This document shows, piece by piece, positions 9,859-18,480 of a stretch of DNA of 64,000 nucleotides. A program made the translations under genes and the position numbers. Origin of the DNA: Bacteroidota bacterium (GTDB taxonomy: Bacteria > Bacteroidota > Bacteroidia > Flavobacteriales > Flavobacteriaceae). The stretch's first letter is position 1. Every line of letters starts with the position of its first letter. Below the pieces are notes generated by a model, which worked only from the letters and a program-made list of their open reading frames with translations, was not told the origin of the DNA and made no database searches. The DNA is taken from NCBI GenBank assembly GCA_024279425.1, contig JAJRRO010000081.1, positions 1 through 64,000 on the forward strand, given 5' to 3'.

Positions 9859-11319
9859 ATGAAGACAAAATATTGGATGCTTTTACTTCTTCTTGCCATA
9901 ACCTTCCCTTTACTATCCCAAAATTTAATCCCCCAGGATACTTTATCAACGATTTCCGAGACCACGATCATTAATGACATCGCCCCAAGTACACTCAATC
10001 AGATAATACCCAATCAAGGTTTCTCAACCAATAGTTTGTGGCGTGGAATTCTGGGTATGTTCGTGCTTGTCCTAATCTCCTATCTTTTTAGCGCCAATAG
10101 AAAGGCCATTAACTGGAAAACCGTGGGAATTGGTTTGGGCATTCAACTAATAATTGCCATAGGGGTATTAAAAGTTTCGTTTATTCAAAAAGCATTTGAA
10201 GGTGTAGGTCAGGTATTTGTTAGCATATTAGACTATACCAGGGCAGGAAGCCAATTTTTATTTGAAGGATTGGTTATTGATATGGATACCTTTGGGTTTA
10301 TCTTTGCTTTTCAAGTACTCCCAACCATAATCTTCTTTTCAGCCCTTACATCCGTTCTTTTTTACTTAGGGGCAATTCAAAAAACAGTGAAAGCATTTGC
10401 TTGGTTATTATCAAAATCCTTGGGTATCTCCGGTGCGGAGAGTTTGAGCGTAGCTGGTAATATTTTTTTAGGACAAACTGAAGCACCTTTGCTCATAAAA
10501 GCTTACCTAGAGAAAATGAACAAGTCTGAAATGCTTCTGGTGATGATCGGCGGCATGGCTACAGTGGCAGGAGCGGTTTTGGCAGCATACATAGGATTCC
10601 TCGGCGGTGACGATCCTGTTCTAAGAGTGCAATTTGCAAAGCATTTATTAGCCGCTTCGGTTATGGCAGCACCAGGGGCCATCGTAGTTTCGAAAATTTT
10701 ATACCCACAAACGGAAGCTGTGAATACAGAAGTTTCTGTTTCTTCTGAGAAAATAGGAGCCAATATCCTTGATGCTATTGCAAATGGAACCACAGAAGGA
10801 TTAAAATTAGCGGTGAATGTAGGCGCCATGCTTCTGGTATTTGTGGCCTTCATAGCTATGATCAATGGTATTCTGGGCTGGGCTGGGGAAATTACTTCTT
10901 TGAATGAATGGATTGCTACAAACTCCACTTATGATAAGTTTTCCTTAGAAGCTATCCTTGGGACTGTTTTTGCCCCCCTCATGTGGATTATTGGCGTTAA
11001 TACAGAGGATATTATGCAAATGGGGCAGCTGTTGGGAATTAAATTGGCGGCAAGTGAATTTGTGGGATATATACAATTGGCCGATTTAAAGGATATTGCC
11101 AATGCATCGCACTTTACATTCAACAAATCTGTGATAATGGCCACTTATATGTTGTGTGGCTTTGCCAACTTCGCGTCCATTGGCATTCAAATTGGTGGTA
11201 TAGGTTCCCTAGCCCCGGGGCAACGCAAAACACTTTCGGAATTTGGTATGCGAGCAGTTCTTGGGGGATCCATAGCTTCCCTACTTTCTGCCACCATTGC
11301 TGGAATGATACTGGGATAG
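9859..11319 (+). CDS. CNT-family nucleoside:cation symporter
   Basis: A 486-aa inner-membrane concentrative nucleoside transporter. Residues 1-21 look like a signal or first helix (WMLLLLLAITFPLLSQ), and residues ~65-485 contain the CNT fold. Characteristic stretches are GISGAESLSVAGNIFLGQTEAPLLI, GGMATVAGAVLAAY, APGAIVVSKI, a second-half segment PLMWIIGVNTED, and FANFASIGIQIGGIGSLAPGQR. The GQTEAP motif lines the nucleoside and cation site. The N-terminal extension of about 60 polar residues before the first core helix is commonly seen in Bacteroidota homologs. It probably takes up nucleosides for salvage; cdd and thyA in the same window fit nucleotide metabolism, but nothing here shows the exact substrate. 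Confidence 0.92.
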   Translation: MKTKYWMLLLLLAITFPLLSQNLIPQDTLSTISETTIINDIAPSTLNQIIPNQGFSTNSLWRGILGMFVLVLISYLFSANRKAINWKTVGIGLGIQLIIAIGVLKVSFIQKAFEGVGQVFVSILDYTRAGSQFLFEGLVIDMDTFGFIFAFQVLPTIIFFSALTSVLFYLGAIQKTVKAFAWLLSKSLGISGAESLSVAGNIFLGQTEAPLLIKAYLEKMNKSEMLLVMIGGMATVAGAVLAAYIGFLGGDDPVLRVQFAKHLLAASVMAAPGAIVVSKILYPQTEAVNTEVSVSSEKIGANILDAIANGTTEGLKLAVNVGAMLLVFVAFIAMINGILGWAGEITSLNEWIATNSTYDKFSLEAILGTVFAPLMWIIGVNTEDIMQMGQLLGIKLAASEFVGYIQLADLKDIANASHFTFNKSVIMATYMLCGFANFASIGIQIGGIGSLAPGQRKTLSEFGMRAVLGGSIASLLSATIAGMILG

Positions 11320-11325
11320 CCAAGG

Positions 11326-11753
11326 TTAAGGGTTAAAAGAAAAAAAAGAAGATTAAGACTCAAGTATAGTAGATGAGAAATTTTAGGGAACTTGAAGTTT
11401 GGAAGGACGCTAGAAAATTAGTCAAAGAAGTTTATTTACTTACCAAATCATTACCAGAAACAGAAAAATACGGACTGATTTCTCAAATCAACAGATGTGC
11501 CGTATCAATACCTGCAAACATCGCAGAAGGCTCTGCAAAGTATTCACAAAAAGATTTTGTACGCTTTATACAAATAAGTCTTGGTTCAGCATACGAATTG
11601 GAATCCCATTTAGTACTCTGTGCTGATTTAGAATTTATTGAAGTTGGTACCGCTTCAGCAACCATCAAAAATACTCAGGTTTTACAAAAGAGAATTGCCT
11701 AGTTAATAAAATATAATAACTCAAAAGACTAGGCATTGAACTTTTACCCTTAA
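11326..11753. repeat. Imperfect inverted repeats flanking the S23-type gene
   Basis: TTAAGGGTTAAAAG (11326-11339) lies just upstream of the four-helix-bundle gene and CTTTTACCCTTAA (11741-11753) just downstream. They are complementary except for one missing base. The arrangement suggests the gene and its flanks form a discrete inserted cassette between the CNT transporter and thyA. Confidence 0.4.
11373..11702 (+). CDS. Four-helix-bundle protein (S23/IVP family), C-terminus probably truncated
   Basis: A 109-aa protein of the S23 / 23S-rRNA intervening-sequence family, related to the Avd protein of diversity-generating retroelements. Helix signatures are FRELEVWKDARKLVKEVY, YGLISQINRCAVSIPANIAEG, and FIQISLGSAYELESHLVLC. 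Members are found as isolated genes in many Bacteroidota; their cell role is unknown. The frame ends at a TAG (11700-11702) directly after LQKRIA. Reading past it in the same frame gives LIKYNNSKD and a TAG at 11730-11732, for a total close to the family's usual ~118 residues, so the TAG looks like a nonsense change at the very end. It may still be functional. The gene is flanked by imperfect inverted repeats. Confidence 0.85.
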   Translation: MRNFRELEVWKDARKLVKEVYLLTKSLPETEKYGLISQINRCAVSIPANIAEGSAKYSQKDFVRFIQISLGSAYELESHLVLCADLEFIEVGTASATIKNTQVLQKRIA

Positions 11754-11775
11754 ACTTTTACCTTTGACTCCTACT

Positions 11776-12600
11776 ATGAAACAATACCACGATTTATTAA
11801 AACATGTCTTAGCAAAAGGAAACCAAAAAGGAGATAGAACCGGAACTGGGACCATTAGTGTCTTTGGGCACCAAATGCGGTTTGGCCTTAGTGAAGGATT
11901 TCCTATGGTCACTACCAAGAAATTACATTTAAAATCGATTGTGCATGAGTTATTATGGTTCCTAAAAGGAGAAACCAATATTGCCTACTTGCAAGAAAAT
12001 GGAGTGCGTATTTGGAACGCATGGGCCGATGAAAATGGGGATTTAGGCCCCGTATATGGACACCAATGGCGCAATTGGAACAGTAAGGATATTGACCAAA
12101 TTAAAGAGGTTGTACAAACACTAAAGAACAATCCCAATAGTAGAAGAATGCTGGTTTCTGCCTGGAACCCTAGCGTATTACCAGATACATCCAAATCTTT
12201 TTCTGAAAATGTTGCGAATGGCAAGGCTGCGCTTCCCCCCTGTCATGCTTTCTTCCAATTTTATGTAGCTAATGGCAAACTATCCTGCCAATTGTATCAA
12301 CGAAGTGCGGATATATTTTTAGGAGTTCCCTTTAATATTGCTTCCTATGCCTTGTTTACTTTGATGATGGCCCAAGTGTGCGGTTATCAACTGGGAGAAT
12401 TCATACATACTTTTGGGGATGCACATATTTACAACAACCACATGGAACAAGTGGAACTGCAATTAAGCCGTGAACCCAGGCCTTTGCCAAAAATGGTATT
12501 AAACCCTGAGATCAAGGACATCTTCGATTTTAAATTCGAGGATTTCACCTTGGTCGATTATAACCCACATCCACATATTAAGGGTGTTGTAGCGGTTTAA
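11776..12600 (+). CDS. thyA: Thymidylate synthase
   Basis: A 274-aa ThyA that converts dUMP and methylene-tetrahydrofolate to dTMP and dihydrofolate. It shows [18 protein letters not shown] near the start, [22 protein letters not shown], the catalytic Cys in [29 protein letters not shown] and [10 protein letters not shown], all diagnostic. I start it at the ATG at 11776 ([12 protein letters not shown]); an in-frame TTG at 11764 gives only four unconvincing extra residues. DHFR, which recycles its dihydrofolate product, is encoded 4.5 kb downstream (folA), but not in the same operon. Confidence 0.97.
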   Translation: MKQYHDLLKHVLAKGNQKGDRTGTGTISVFGHQMRFGLSEGFPMVTTKKLHLKSIVHELLWFLKGETNIAYLQENGVRIWNAWADENGDLGPVYGHQWRNWNSKDIDQIKEVVQTLKNNPNSRRMLVSAWNPSVLPDTSKSFSENVANGKAALPPCHAFFQFYVANGKLSCQLYQRSADIFLGVPFNIASYALFTLMMAQVCGYQLGEFIHTFGDAHIYNNHMEQVELQLSREPRPLPKMVLNPEIKDIFDFKFEDFTLVDYNPHPHIKGVVAV

Positions 12601-12667
12601 CACTATCTAGGATTTAACCGATATCCAAGGCAATCAATTTTCTGTATCTTTAAGTAAAATTGCCTAA

Positions 12668-13828
12668 ATGATACTGACCAATACCCTCTTGGATTTCTTT
12701 TTGGAAACCCGAAAACGCACTGAGGACATTTGTTTTCCTTTAGAGATTGAAGATTATGTGGTTCAACCCATCATGGACGTTTCCCCACCTAAATGGCACT
12801 TGGGCCATACGACTTGGTTCTTTGAGGAGTTCATTTTAAAACCTCATTTGAAAGATTATCAAGTTTATGATTCAGATTTCTCCTTTGTTTTTAATAGTTA
12901 TTATGAAACTGTAGGGAAGCGTGTAGTGCGCTCAGATAGGGGCAATCTTTCAAGACCCTCGGTACAAAAAGTGTACAATTATAGAAGTTATGTAACCAAC
13001 AAAATCAAACTCCTTTTTCAAGAGAATCAAAACAATGAACTTCTCGATCTTTTAGAAACCGGAATTCACCATGAAAAACAACATCAGGAACTACTTTTGA
13101 CCGATATCAAATATATATTGGGAAATAATCCCTTGCTTCCAATTTATTCAGATGTTATAGAGGAGCATAAAAGTGAAAACCACCAACAGGAATGGATTTC
13201 TATGGAAGAAGGCATTTATGAAATCGGCCATAATTCAAACGACTTCTGCTACGACAATGAATTAGGAAGGCATAAGGTATATTTACAATCCTATGCAATA
13301 TCCAACAAATTGGTGACCAACCGTGACTTCATTGAATTTATAGATGCCGGAGGGTATCAAAAATTTGATTTTTGGCATTCCGAAGGTTGGGATTGGGTAA
13401 ATCAAAACCAGATATCAGTGCCTTTGTACTGGCATCAAATTGATGGCATTTGGCATAATTATACCTTTAACGGATTACAAAGAGTTTTACCTGAATCACC
13501 TGTTACACACATATCCTATTTTGAGGCCTTTGCTTATGCACAATGGAGAGACTATAGATTGCCAACTGAGTTTGAATGGGAAGCAGCCCAACAATTCTTC
13601 CCGTGGGGGAAACGCTGGGAATGGACAGAAAGTGCTTACCTACCATATCCACATTATACAAAAGCCGATGGCGCACTTGGAGAATATAACGGTAAGTTCA
13701 TGGTAAATCAAAAAGTACTTAGAGGTGGATCTATAGCCACTCCCGAAAAACACACAAGACCCACCTATCGCAATTTTTTTCAAACAAATCTTAGATGGCA
13801 ATTCACAGGGTTAAGGTTGGCTAAATAA
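12668..13828 (+). CDS. egtB: Ergothioneine biosynthesis protein EgtB (sulfoxide synthase)
   Basis: A 386-aa non-haem iron enzyme that joins hercynine to a cysteine-containing thiol through oxygen-dependent C-S bond formation. Residues ~1-150 form a DinB-like four-helix domain with the probable iron ligands: His47 in WHLGHTTW and the HExxH-type pair in HHEKQHQE (135-139). Residues ~170-386 form the formylglycine-generating-enzyme-like domain (MEEGIYEIGHNSNDFCYDNE, RLPTEFEWEAA, WGKRWEWTES, VLRGGSIAT, RNFFQTNLRWQFTGLRLA). It lies 16 bp upstream of egtD, in a probable operon. An ovothiol synthase is less likely because OvoA usually has the methyltransferase fused and no separate EgtD. Whether it uses gamma-Glu-Cys or free Cys cannot be read off. 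Confidence 0.92.
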   Translation: MILTNTLLDFFLETRKRTEDICFPLEIEDYVVQPIMDVSPPKWHLGHTTWFFEEFILKPHLKDYQVYDSDFSFVFNSYYETVGKRVVRSDRGNLSRPSVQKVYNYRSYVTNKIKLLFQENQNNELLDLLETGIHHEKQHQELLLTDIKYILGNNPLLPIYSDVIEEHKSENHQQEWISMEEGIYEIGHNSNDFCYDNELGRHKVYLQSYAISNKLVTNRDFIEFIDAGGYQKFDFWHSEGWDWVNQNQISVPLYWHQIDGIWHNYTFNGLQRVLPESPVTHISYFEAFAYAQWRDYRLPTEFEWEAAQQFFPWGKRWEWTESAYLPYPHYTKADGALGEYNGKFMVNQKVLRGGSIATPEKHTRPTYRNFFQTNLRWQFTGLRLAK

Positions 13829-13844
13829 TTACGACATAAAATTC

Positions 13845-14822
13845 ATGCAAGAAGAACCAAAGACCATTTTACGAACCAAATTCGAAGAAGAAGTACATCA
13901 AGGCCTAACCGATTTCCCAAAGCATTTGTCCTCAAAATATTTTTATGATGAGCTGGGAGATAAGCTATTTCAGGATATCATGAACATGCCCGAGTACTAC
14001 CTGACTAATGCCGAACATGACATATTCGAAGTACATAGGGCTGAAATTTCAGACTTGTTTAGAGAAGGAAGTGAAAAATTCAAGCTAATCGAATTGGGTG
14101 CTGGTGATGGTAGAAAAACCAAAATTTTATTGGAACATTTGGTAAAAACCAAGGCAGATTTCAAATACCAACCCATAGATATTAGCCAGAATGTTCTGAA
14201 TCAATTGGAAGAGTCAATCAACATTGAACTTCCAGATGTTCATATTGAGCCCCTTCAAGGCACTTATTTTGAAATTCTAAATCGTATAAACATTGAAAAT
14301 GGCACTAAAAAAGTCATCCTCTTTTTAGGTTCGAACATTGGTAATCTCTTGCATCATCAAGCCATTGATTTTTTAAAACATGTTCGTGATTTTATGCACG
14401 ATGATGATCTGTTATTTATTGGCTTTGACCAAAAAAAGAACCCACAGACTGTCTTGAATGCCTATAACGACACTTCAGGGATAACCTCGGACTTTAATAA
14501 AAACATCTTGGTACGTATAAACCGAGAGCTTCGGGCTAATTTTGATTTGGACAAATTTGTGCATTGGGAAGTTTATGATCCTGAAACGGGAACTGCTAAA
14601 AGCTATTTGGTTTCCAAGGAGCGGCAATCGGTGTTCATCGGCAATCTTAATTTACAAATTGAATTTGAACCTTGGGAAACCATTCATACAGAGATATCTC
14701 AAAAATATGATGATAAGACAGTATCATGGCTAGCCCAAAAATCCAGATTGCAAATAGTGACCGAATTCAGAGATCCAAAACAGCAATTTAAAAATTACGC
14801 ATTTAAAAAACAGTCATTATGA
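13845..14822 (+). CDS. egtD: L-histidine N-alpha-methyltransferase EgtD
   Basis: A 325-aa SAM-dependent enzyme that trimethylates histidine to hercynine, the first step to ergothioneine. Family features are HLSSKYFYDELGDKLFQDIM, MPEYYLTNAEHDIF, the SAM loop ELGAGDGRKT (about residues 83-92), YQPIDISQNVL, LFLGSNIGNL, and FIGFDQKKNPQTVLNAYND. Length equals that of characterised EgtD proteins. It follows egtB by 16 bp and overlaps the next gene by 4 bp (ATGA), so the three are translated from one message. Confidence 0.95.
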   Translation: MQEEPKTILRTKFEEEVHQGLTDFPKHLSSKYFYDELGDKLFQDIMNMPEYYLTNAEHDIFEVHRAEISDLFREGSEKFKLIELGAGDGRKTKILLEHLVKTKADFKYQPIDISQNVLNQLEESINIELPDVHIEPLQGTYFEILNRINIENGTKKVILFLGSNIGNLLHHQAIDFLKHVRDFMHDDDLLFIGFDQKKNPQTVLNAYNDTSGITSDFNKNILVRINRELRANFDLDKFVHWEVYDPETGTAKSYLVSKERQSVFIGNLNLQIEFEPWETIHTEISQKYDDKTVSWLAQKSRLQIVTEFRDPKQQFKNYAFKKQSL

Positions 14823-15100
14823 AAGCAATATGGAACGACACAGTAATAGCGGAAAGTGATGATACTGTTGTTGTAGAAAACAATCACTATTTCCCAGCTA
14901 ACAGTATTAAAAAAGAATATTTTAAAAATAGTGATTGGCACACCACTTGCCCTTGGAAAGGAGTAGCATCATATTACACCATAACAGTTGATGGTGAAGA
15001 AAACAAAGATGCGGCTTGGTATTATCCTGAGGTCAGTGAATTGGCCAGAACTATAAAAGGCAGAATAGCCTTTTGGAAAGGTGTGCAAATAGAAAAATAA
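14819..15100 (+). CDS. DUF427 domain protein in the ergothioneine operon
   Basis: A 93-aa single-domain DUF427 protein. Visible signatures are AIWNDTVIAESDDTVVVENNHYFPA, the CPWKGVASYYTI core with conserved Cys-Pro-Trp-Lys-Gly, and DAAWYYPEVSE. DUF427 proteins form a small beta fold with unknown biochemical function. The start overlaps the egtD stop (ATGA), which implies translational coupling and a role linked to hercynine or ergothioneine, though this is inference. Its stop codon lies inside a long perfect terminator hairpin. Confidence 0.9.
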   Translation: MKAIWNDTVIAESDDTVVVENNHYFPANSIKKEYFKNSDWHTTCPWKGVASYYTITVDGEENKDAAWYYPEVSELARTIKGRIAFWKGVQIEK

Positions 15101-15140
15101 GAGGGTTGGAAAGTTTTAAACTTTCCAACCCTCTTATTTT
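15094..15140. terminator. Perfect 23-bp bidirectional terminator hairpin
   Basis: The arms 15094-15116 and 15118-15140 are exact complements around a 1-nt centre (core GAGGGTTGGAAAGTTT). An A run precedes and a T-rich stretch (TTATTTTAATTTTT) follows, so it can end both the egt operon and the convergent CBM48 gene. Confidence 0.88.
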
Positions 15141-15151
15141 AATTTTTCTTA

Positions 15152-15448
15152 CTAAAGATCTAGAACCGCGTTTTCAGTTCCCGCATAATCGTTCCATTGG
15201 TAACGATCAGCTTCAGTCTCATTTACATAATTACCATCAACCAAATATCTGAACTCGTAAGTACTTTCTTTTGGAAGGTCAAACGTTCCTTTAAAAGTTC
15301 CGTTTTTTAATTTTTTCAATGTACTTCTTTTTGAGTCCCAGTTGTTAAAATCTCCAACAACGGCAACCTTTTTAGCATCTTCAGCAGGTACCGTAAAAGT
15401 AACTTTACATACCGGTTTTGTTTTCAAATATTGTTTTGCAATTCCCAT
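15152..15448 (-). CDS. Isoamylase-N/CBM48-like glycogen-binding domain protein
   Basis: A 98-aa cytoplasmic protein made of one early-set domain of the AMPK-beta/CBM48 type. Diagnostic stretches are VAVVGDFNNWDSKRSTLKKL, GTFKGTFDLPKESTYEFRYLVDG and the final NDYAGTENAVLDL. Such stand-alone domains are frequent in Flavobacteria. They presumably bind alpha-glucans or act as adaptors, but no catalytic part is present. It is convergent with the egt operon and lies downstream of the class V PLP gene on the same strand, with 151 bp between them. Confidence 0.88.
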   Translation of the reverse strand: MGIAKQYLKTKPVCKVTFTVPAEDAKKVAVVGDFNNWDSKRSTLKKLKNGTFKGTFDLPKESTYEFRYLVDGNYVNETEADRYQWNDYAGTENAVLDL

Positions 15449-15599
15449 GACATTACCTATTTAAATTTTAGGCAAAATTAATACATTAAGTGCCTCATTT
15501 ACAATGATTAATATCATTTTTATCAATTTCATAATATATAGATGACATTTAGGTCAGCTTCTTAAAAATAGAGCTGAGTATTTTCCATGTAGGTAAAAT

Positions 15600-16685
15600 C
15601 TACAACACTTTATTAAGAATTTCTATAATGTGTTCTATATCTTCATAGGTATTGTAAAAATGAAAACTAAATCTTATACCGTTGCCCTTTTGAGAACAAA
15701 GAATTCTAGTATTGGTCAAATGACCAAACACTGCATCATCTCCTTTAATATTGAATATGGTACTATGATCTTTTCTTAGCAATACTACATCTTCCAACAA
15801 GCCCAATGCTGAAAATTCTTCTTTGGCTCTTATAGATAAATTTTTCAACTTCTGGGTAATGTTATCTTGGCCAATTGCATTTAGCAAACCCAGCGAATGC
15901 CTTAAGGAACCAAAATTCAAAGTATCCAAATGCCCAGGTTCAAAATGTTTTGCAAACCTAATTTCATTCCGTCCGTTAGGGTCTACATTTGCAGCATTAA
16001 AACCAATTGTCTCAATCCGGGATATTTCTTTGACCTTGTCCTTAAAAAGCATAAATCCATTGCCATAACCTGCCAAAAGCCACTTATAAGAACTTGACCC
16101 CAAGACATCCAGTCCCGATTCCTCGAAATTGAATTTGGTAGTACCACAAAACTGAGTGCCATCTGCTATAATCAGAACCTCTGGATGCTCCTTTTTTAGT
16201 TGCTTTAGAAAATCCAAATCGATTTTGACCCCGTTTACCCATTGGATCAAACTAAGGGCAAGAATAGAAATAGTATCGAACTTTATTTTTTTAAGGATAT
16301 TTTCCTCTAAATCTTCATTGATCTTGCAATAGGAAATAGGAAAACCTCTATTCTCAAAAGCCCAGTTAACCGATGGATAATCATTTTCCAGGAGTAGCAC
16401 CCTTTTACTTTTATCAATGCCTTCCAATAACATATTCAAACCCAAAGAGAAATTCTGGACCAAAGCCACATTTTCATATCTACAACCAAAAAAGGCACCT
16501 ACTGCACTCCTTGTTTCAGTTATTATCTTTGAACTGTCCATTCGCATAGTACTGGCTCCATCAAGAAAGTCGCGGTCATGCTGTTTTCTCCATTCAATGG
16601 TGCTTTCATTTATTAATCCGGAGGACGCGCTATTGGCATAAATATATTTATCCAATATTGGAAATCCCTCTCTGTAATTATGCAT
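15600..16685 (-). CDS. Class V aminotransferase-fold PLP enzyme (candidate EgtE-like lyase)
   Basis: A 361-aa fold-type I PLP protein of the class V aminotransferase/cysteine desulfurase superfamily. The N-terminus YANSASSGLINEST, the PLP aspartate segment IIADGTQFCGT and the Schiff-base lysine in LGSSSYKWLLAGYGNG are visible, as is the C-terminal GIRFSFHFYNTYEDIEHI. I use the ATG at 16685 (MHNYREGFPILDKY), which matches the family start; an ATG eight codons upstream is possible. The substrate is not recognisable. Its place about 500 bp from the egtB-egtD operon makes it a candidate for the C-S lyase step of ergothioneine synthesis, but it is on the opposite strand and could equally be a desulfurase or selenocysteine-lyase-like enzyme. 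Confidence 0.8.
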   Translation of the reverse strand: MHNYREGFPILDKYIYANSASSGLINESTIEWRKQHDRDFLDGASTMRMDSSKIITETRSAVGAFFGCRYENVALVQNFSLGLNMLLEGIDKSKRVLLLENDYPSVNWAFENRGFPISYCKINEDLEENILKKIKFDTISILALSLIQWVNGVKIDLDFLKQLKKEHPEVLIIADGTQFCGTTKFNFEESGLDVLGSSSYKWLLAGYGNGFMLFKDKVKEISRIETIGFNAANVDPNGRNEIRFAKHFEPGHLDTLNFGSLRHSLGLLNAIGQDNITQKLKNLSIRAKEEFSALGLLEDVVLLRKDHSTIFNIKGDDAVFGHLTNTRILCSQKGNGIRFSFHFYNTYEDIEHIIEILNKVL

Positions 16686-16715
16686 GTCTTGAATTTTATT
16701 ATGTGTCAAATCTGC

Positions 16716-16723
16716 TATCTTTG
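16716..16723 (+). promoter_or_regulatory. Putative Bacteroidota -7 element upstream of the 2TM gene
   Basis: TATCTTTG matches the Bacteroidota -7 consensus TAnnTTTG and lies 21 bp before the ATG of the 2TM gene. A TTG about 24 bp upstream (16689-16691) could be the -33 element, slightly farther than usual. Pattern match only. Confidence 0.4.
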
Positions 16724-16744
16724 TGCTTAAAGATAGCCATTAGC

Positions 16745-17131
16745 ATGTTCTCCAAAAGCAAAAATAAATCTGAATTGAATTTGGAACAACACGAGTTGTT
16801 GGAAACTGCCCAGGACCGTATTAGACAGAGGAAAAGGCTATATACCCACTTTGTTGTCTTTTTGATAGGAAGCGTTTTCCTTGTGTTGATCAATAAAATC
16901 CTAAAATATGGGGAACGTTACGATTGGTTCATTTGGGCGATTACCTTTTGGGCTTTTTTATTCGTAATCCACATATTCAATGTTTTTGTGACCCAAAGGT
17001 TCATGGGAAAAGAATGGGAGAGGCAGCAACGCGAAAAACTGGTATTTAAACAAAAAGAAAGAATCGCGGAATTACAGAAGGAAATAGAGACTGACTTTCC
17101 GCTTTCCAACATTAATAAAAAAAAACTTTAG
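16745..17131 (+). CDS. 2TM domain protein
   Basis: A 128-aa inner-membrane protein. A cytoplasmic N-terminal helix (LETAQDRIRQRKRLYTHFVV) runs into two transmembrane helices (VFLIGSVFLVLINKIL and FIWAITFWAFLFVIHIFNVFV), followed by a basic, coiled C-terminal helix (GKEWERQQREKLVFKQKERIAELQKEIE). This is the 2TM domain layout, also seen in some LytTR regulators; function is unknown. I start at 16745 (MFSKSKNKSE), not at the upstream in-frame ATG at 16658. The stop codon shares a base with the folA start (TAGTG), and this gene pair is a recurring one in Flavobacteriaceae. Confidence 0.88.
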   Translation: MFSKSKNKSELNLEQHELLETAQDRIRQRKRLYTHFVVFLIGSVFLVLINKILKYGERYDWFIWAITFWAFLFVIHIFNVFVTQRFMGKEWERQQREKLVFKQKERIAELQKEIETDFPLSNINKKKL

Positions 17132-17625
17132 TGCAGACCATAACTATGATAGCCGCCATCAGCAAGAACAATGCCATTGGCAAGGACAACGATTTGCTTT
17201 GGCATTTGCCAGATGATTTTAAAAGGTTTAAGCAATTAACTACTGGACACCATATTATTATGGGACGTAAGACCTTTGAAAGCTTCCCAAAACCTTTACC
17301 CAATAGGACCCATATTATAATCACGCGAGATAAAAACTACACCATTGAACATCCCGATTGTGTTGTTGTTCATTCTATCGAAGATGCCATAGAGTTAACC
17401 TCTGAAGATGAATTTCCATTTATAATCGGAGGTGGTGAGATCTACAAACAAGGTGAGGCGTTAGCCAATAAACTGGAAATAACCAGGGTCCATGAAGACT
17501 TTGAAGCGGATACTTTTTTTCCTGAAGTAAATGAGACCATATGGAAACTTGTTGCCTCTGAATATCATCCTAAAGATGATAGGCACAAATTTGATTTTAC
17601 CTATCTCACCTATTTGAGAGCATAG
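17131..17625 (+). CDS. folA: Dihydrofolate reductase
   Basis: A 164-aa DHFR that reduces dihydrofolate with NADPH. It shows MIAAISKNNAIGKDNDLLWHLPDDF with the catalytic acidic residue, GHHIIMGRKTFESFPKPLPNR, and FPFIIGGGEIYKQ with the NADPH-binding glycines. The chosen start is the GTG at 17131, overlapping the previous stop by one base (TAGTG) and giving M-QTIT before MIAAIS. An ATG at 17146 is the alternative and would remove the usual short lead. It is translationally coupled to the 2TM gene. Confidence 0.95.
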   Translation: MQTITMIAAISKNNAIGKDNDLLWHLPDDFKRFKQLTTGHHIIMGRKTFESFPKPLPNRTHIIITRDKNYTIEHPDCVVVHSIEDAIELTSEDEFPFIIGGGEIYKQGEALANKLEITRVHEDFEADTFFPEVNETIWKLVASEYHPKDDRHKFDFTYLTYLRA

Positions 17626-17679
17626 TTTTTCAAAAAAATAACGCCCCCCTGAATGATTTCCAGTTGGGAAACGATTGTT

Positions 17680-18468
17680 TCAAAAATCCATGTATGATAT
17701 ATCAAGGAGCGTATCGCAATCATTTAAAAAACTTTCAAGAATGGCAACCTCGGTATTCGTAAAGAATGTATGCCCTCCTTTAGTTTTTGAATTATTTAGC
17801 AATCCATTTTGATTCAAAATCACCTTGGTCTGCCGTGCCACCGCTTCCCCAGAATCTATTATTTTTATATGTTCGGGAAGCAATTCTTTTAAAACAGGTA
17901 TCAAATATGGGTAATGGGTACAACCCAATACCAAATGATCCATACCTGCATCCAACATGGGTTTCAAATATTTCTCTAGCAATACTTTAGTCTCGGATGA
18001 GTTCACTTTTGCACCTTCAATCAAAGGTACTAATCCAGTACCCACCTGCTCAACTATTTTGATTCCGTTTGCGTGATTTTCCGAGGTACTATGAAAAAGG
18101 CCACTTGACAATGTGCCTTTTGTAGCCAATACCCCAACAGTTTTTGATTGTGATTGCAGTGCAGCTGGCTTAATTGCAGGTTCAATCCCAATAAAAGGAA
18201 TCCTGTAATTCTTTCGCAAATGACTGATAGCATTAGTGGTTGCGGTATTACAGGCCACCACCACAAGCTTACAGCCCTTTTCCAATAAAAGTTCCGTATT
18301 TTTTATGCTATATTGAACAATCTGCTCTTCTGACTTACTGCCATAAGGCGCATTCTTACTATCAGCTAGATAAATGGTCTTTTAATTTGGCAGCAATTCA
18401 TTGATTTCTTTCCAAATGGATGTGCCACCGACTCCTGAATCAAATATACCGATGGGATGATTGTTCAT
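17680..18468 (-). pseudogene. murI: Glutamate racemase, interrupted by an in-frame TAA
   Basis: The reading frame from ATG 18468 encodes MNNHPIGIFDSGVGGTSIWK and reaches a TAA at codon 29 (18384-18382). It then continues in the same frame as KTIYLADSKNAPYGSKSEEQ and the remainder of a normal racemase to 17680. Without the stop it would be 262 aa, the usual MurI length. The DSG catalytic motif is before the stop; both catalytic Cys motifs (ACNTATTNA and LGCTHYP) are after it. The stop most simply derives from GAA or AAA by one substitution. MurI supplies D-glutamate for peptidoglycan and is normally essential, so this is a real nonsense mutation with backup elsewhere, a sequencing error, or a gene rescued in translation. 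An internal ATG at 18285 would give a 201-aa protein lacking the N-terminal active-site half. Confidence 0.9.
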
Positions 18469-18480
18469 GTATTAATTCGG

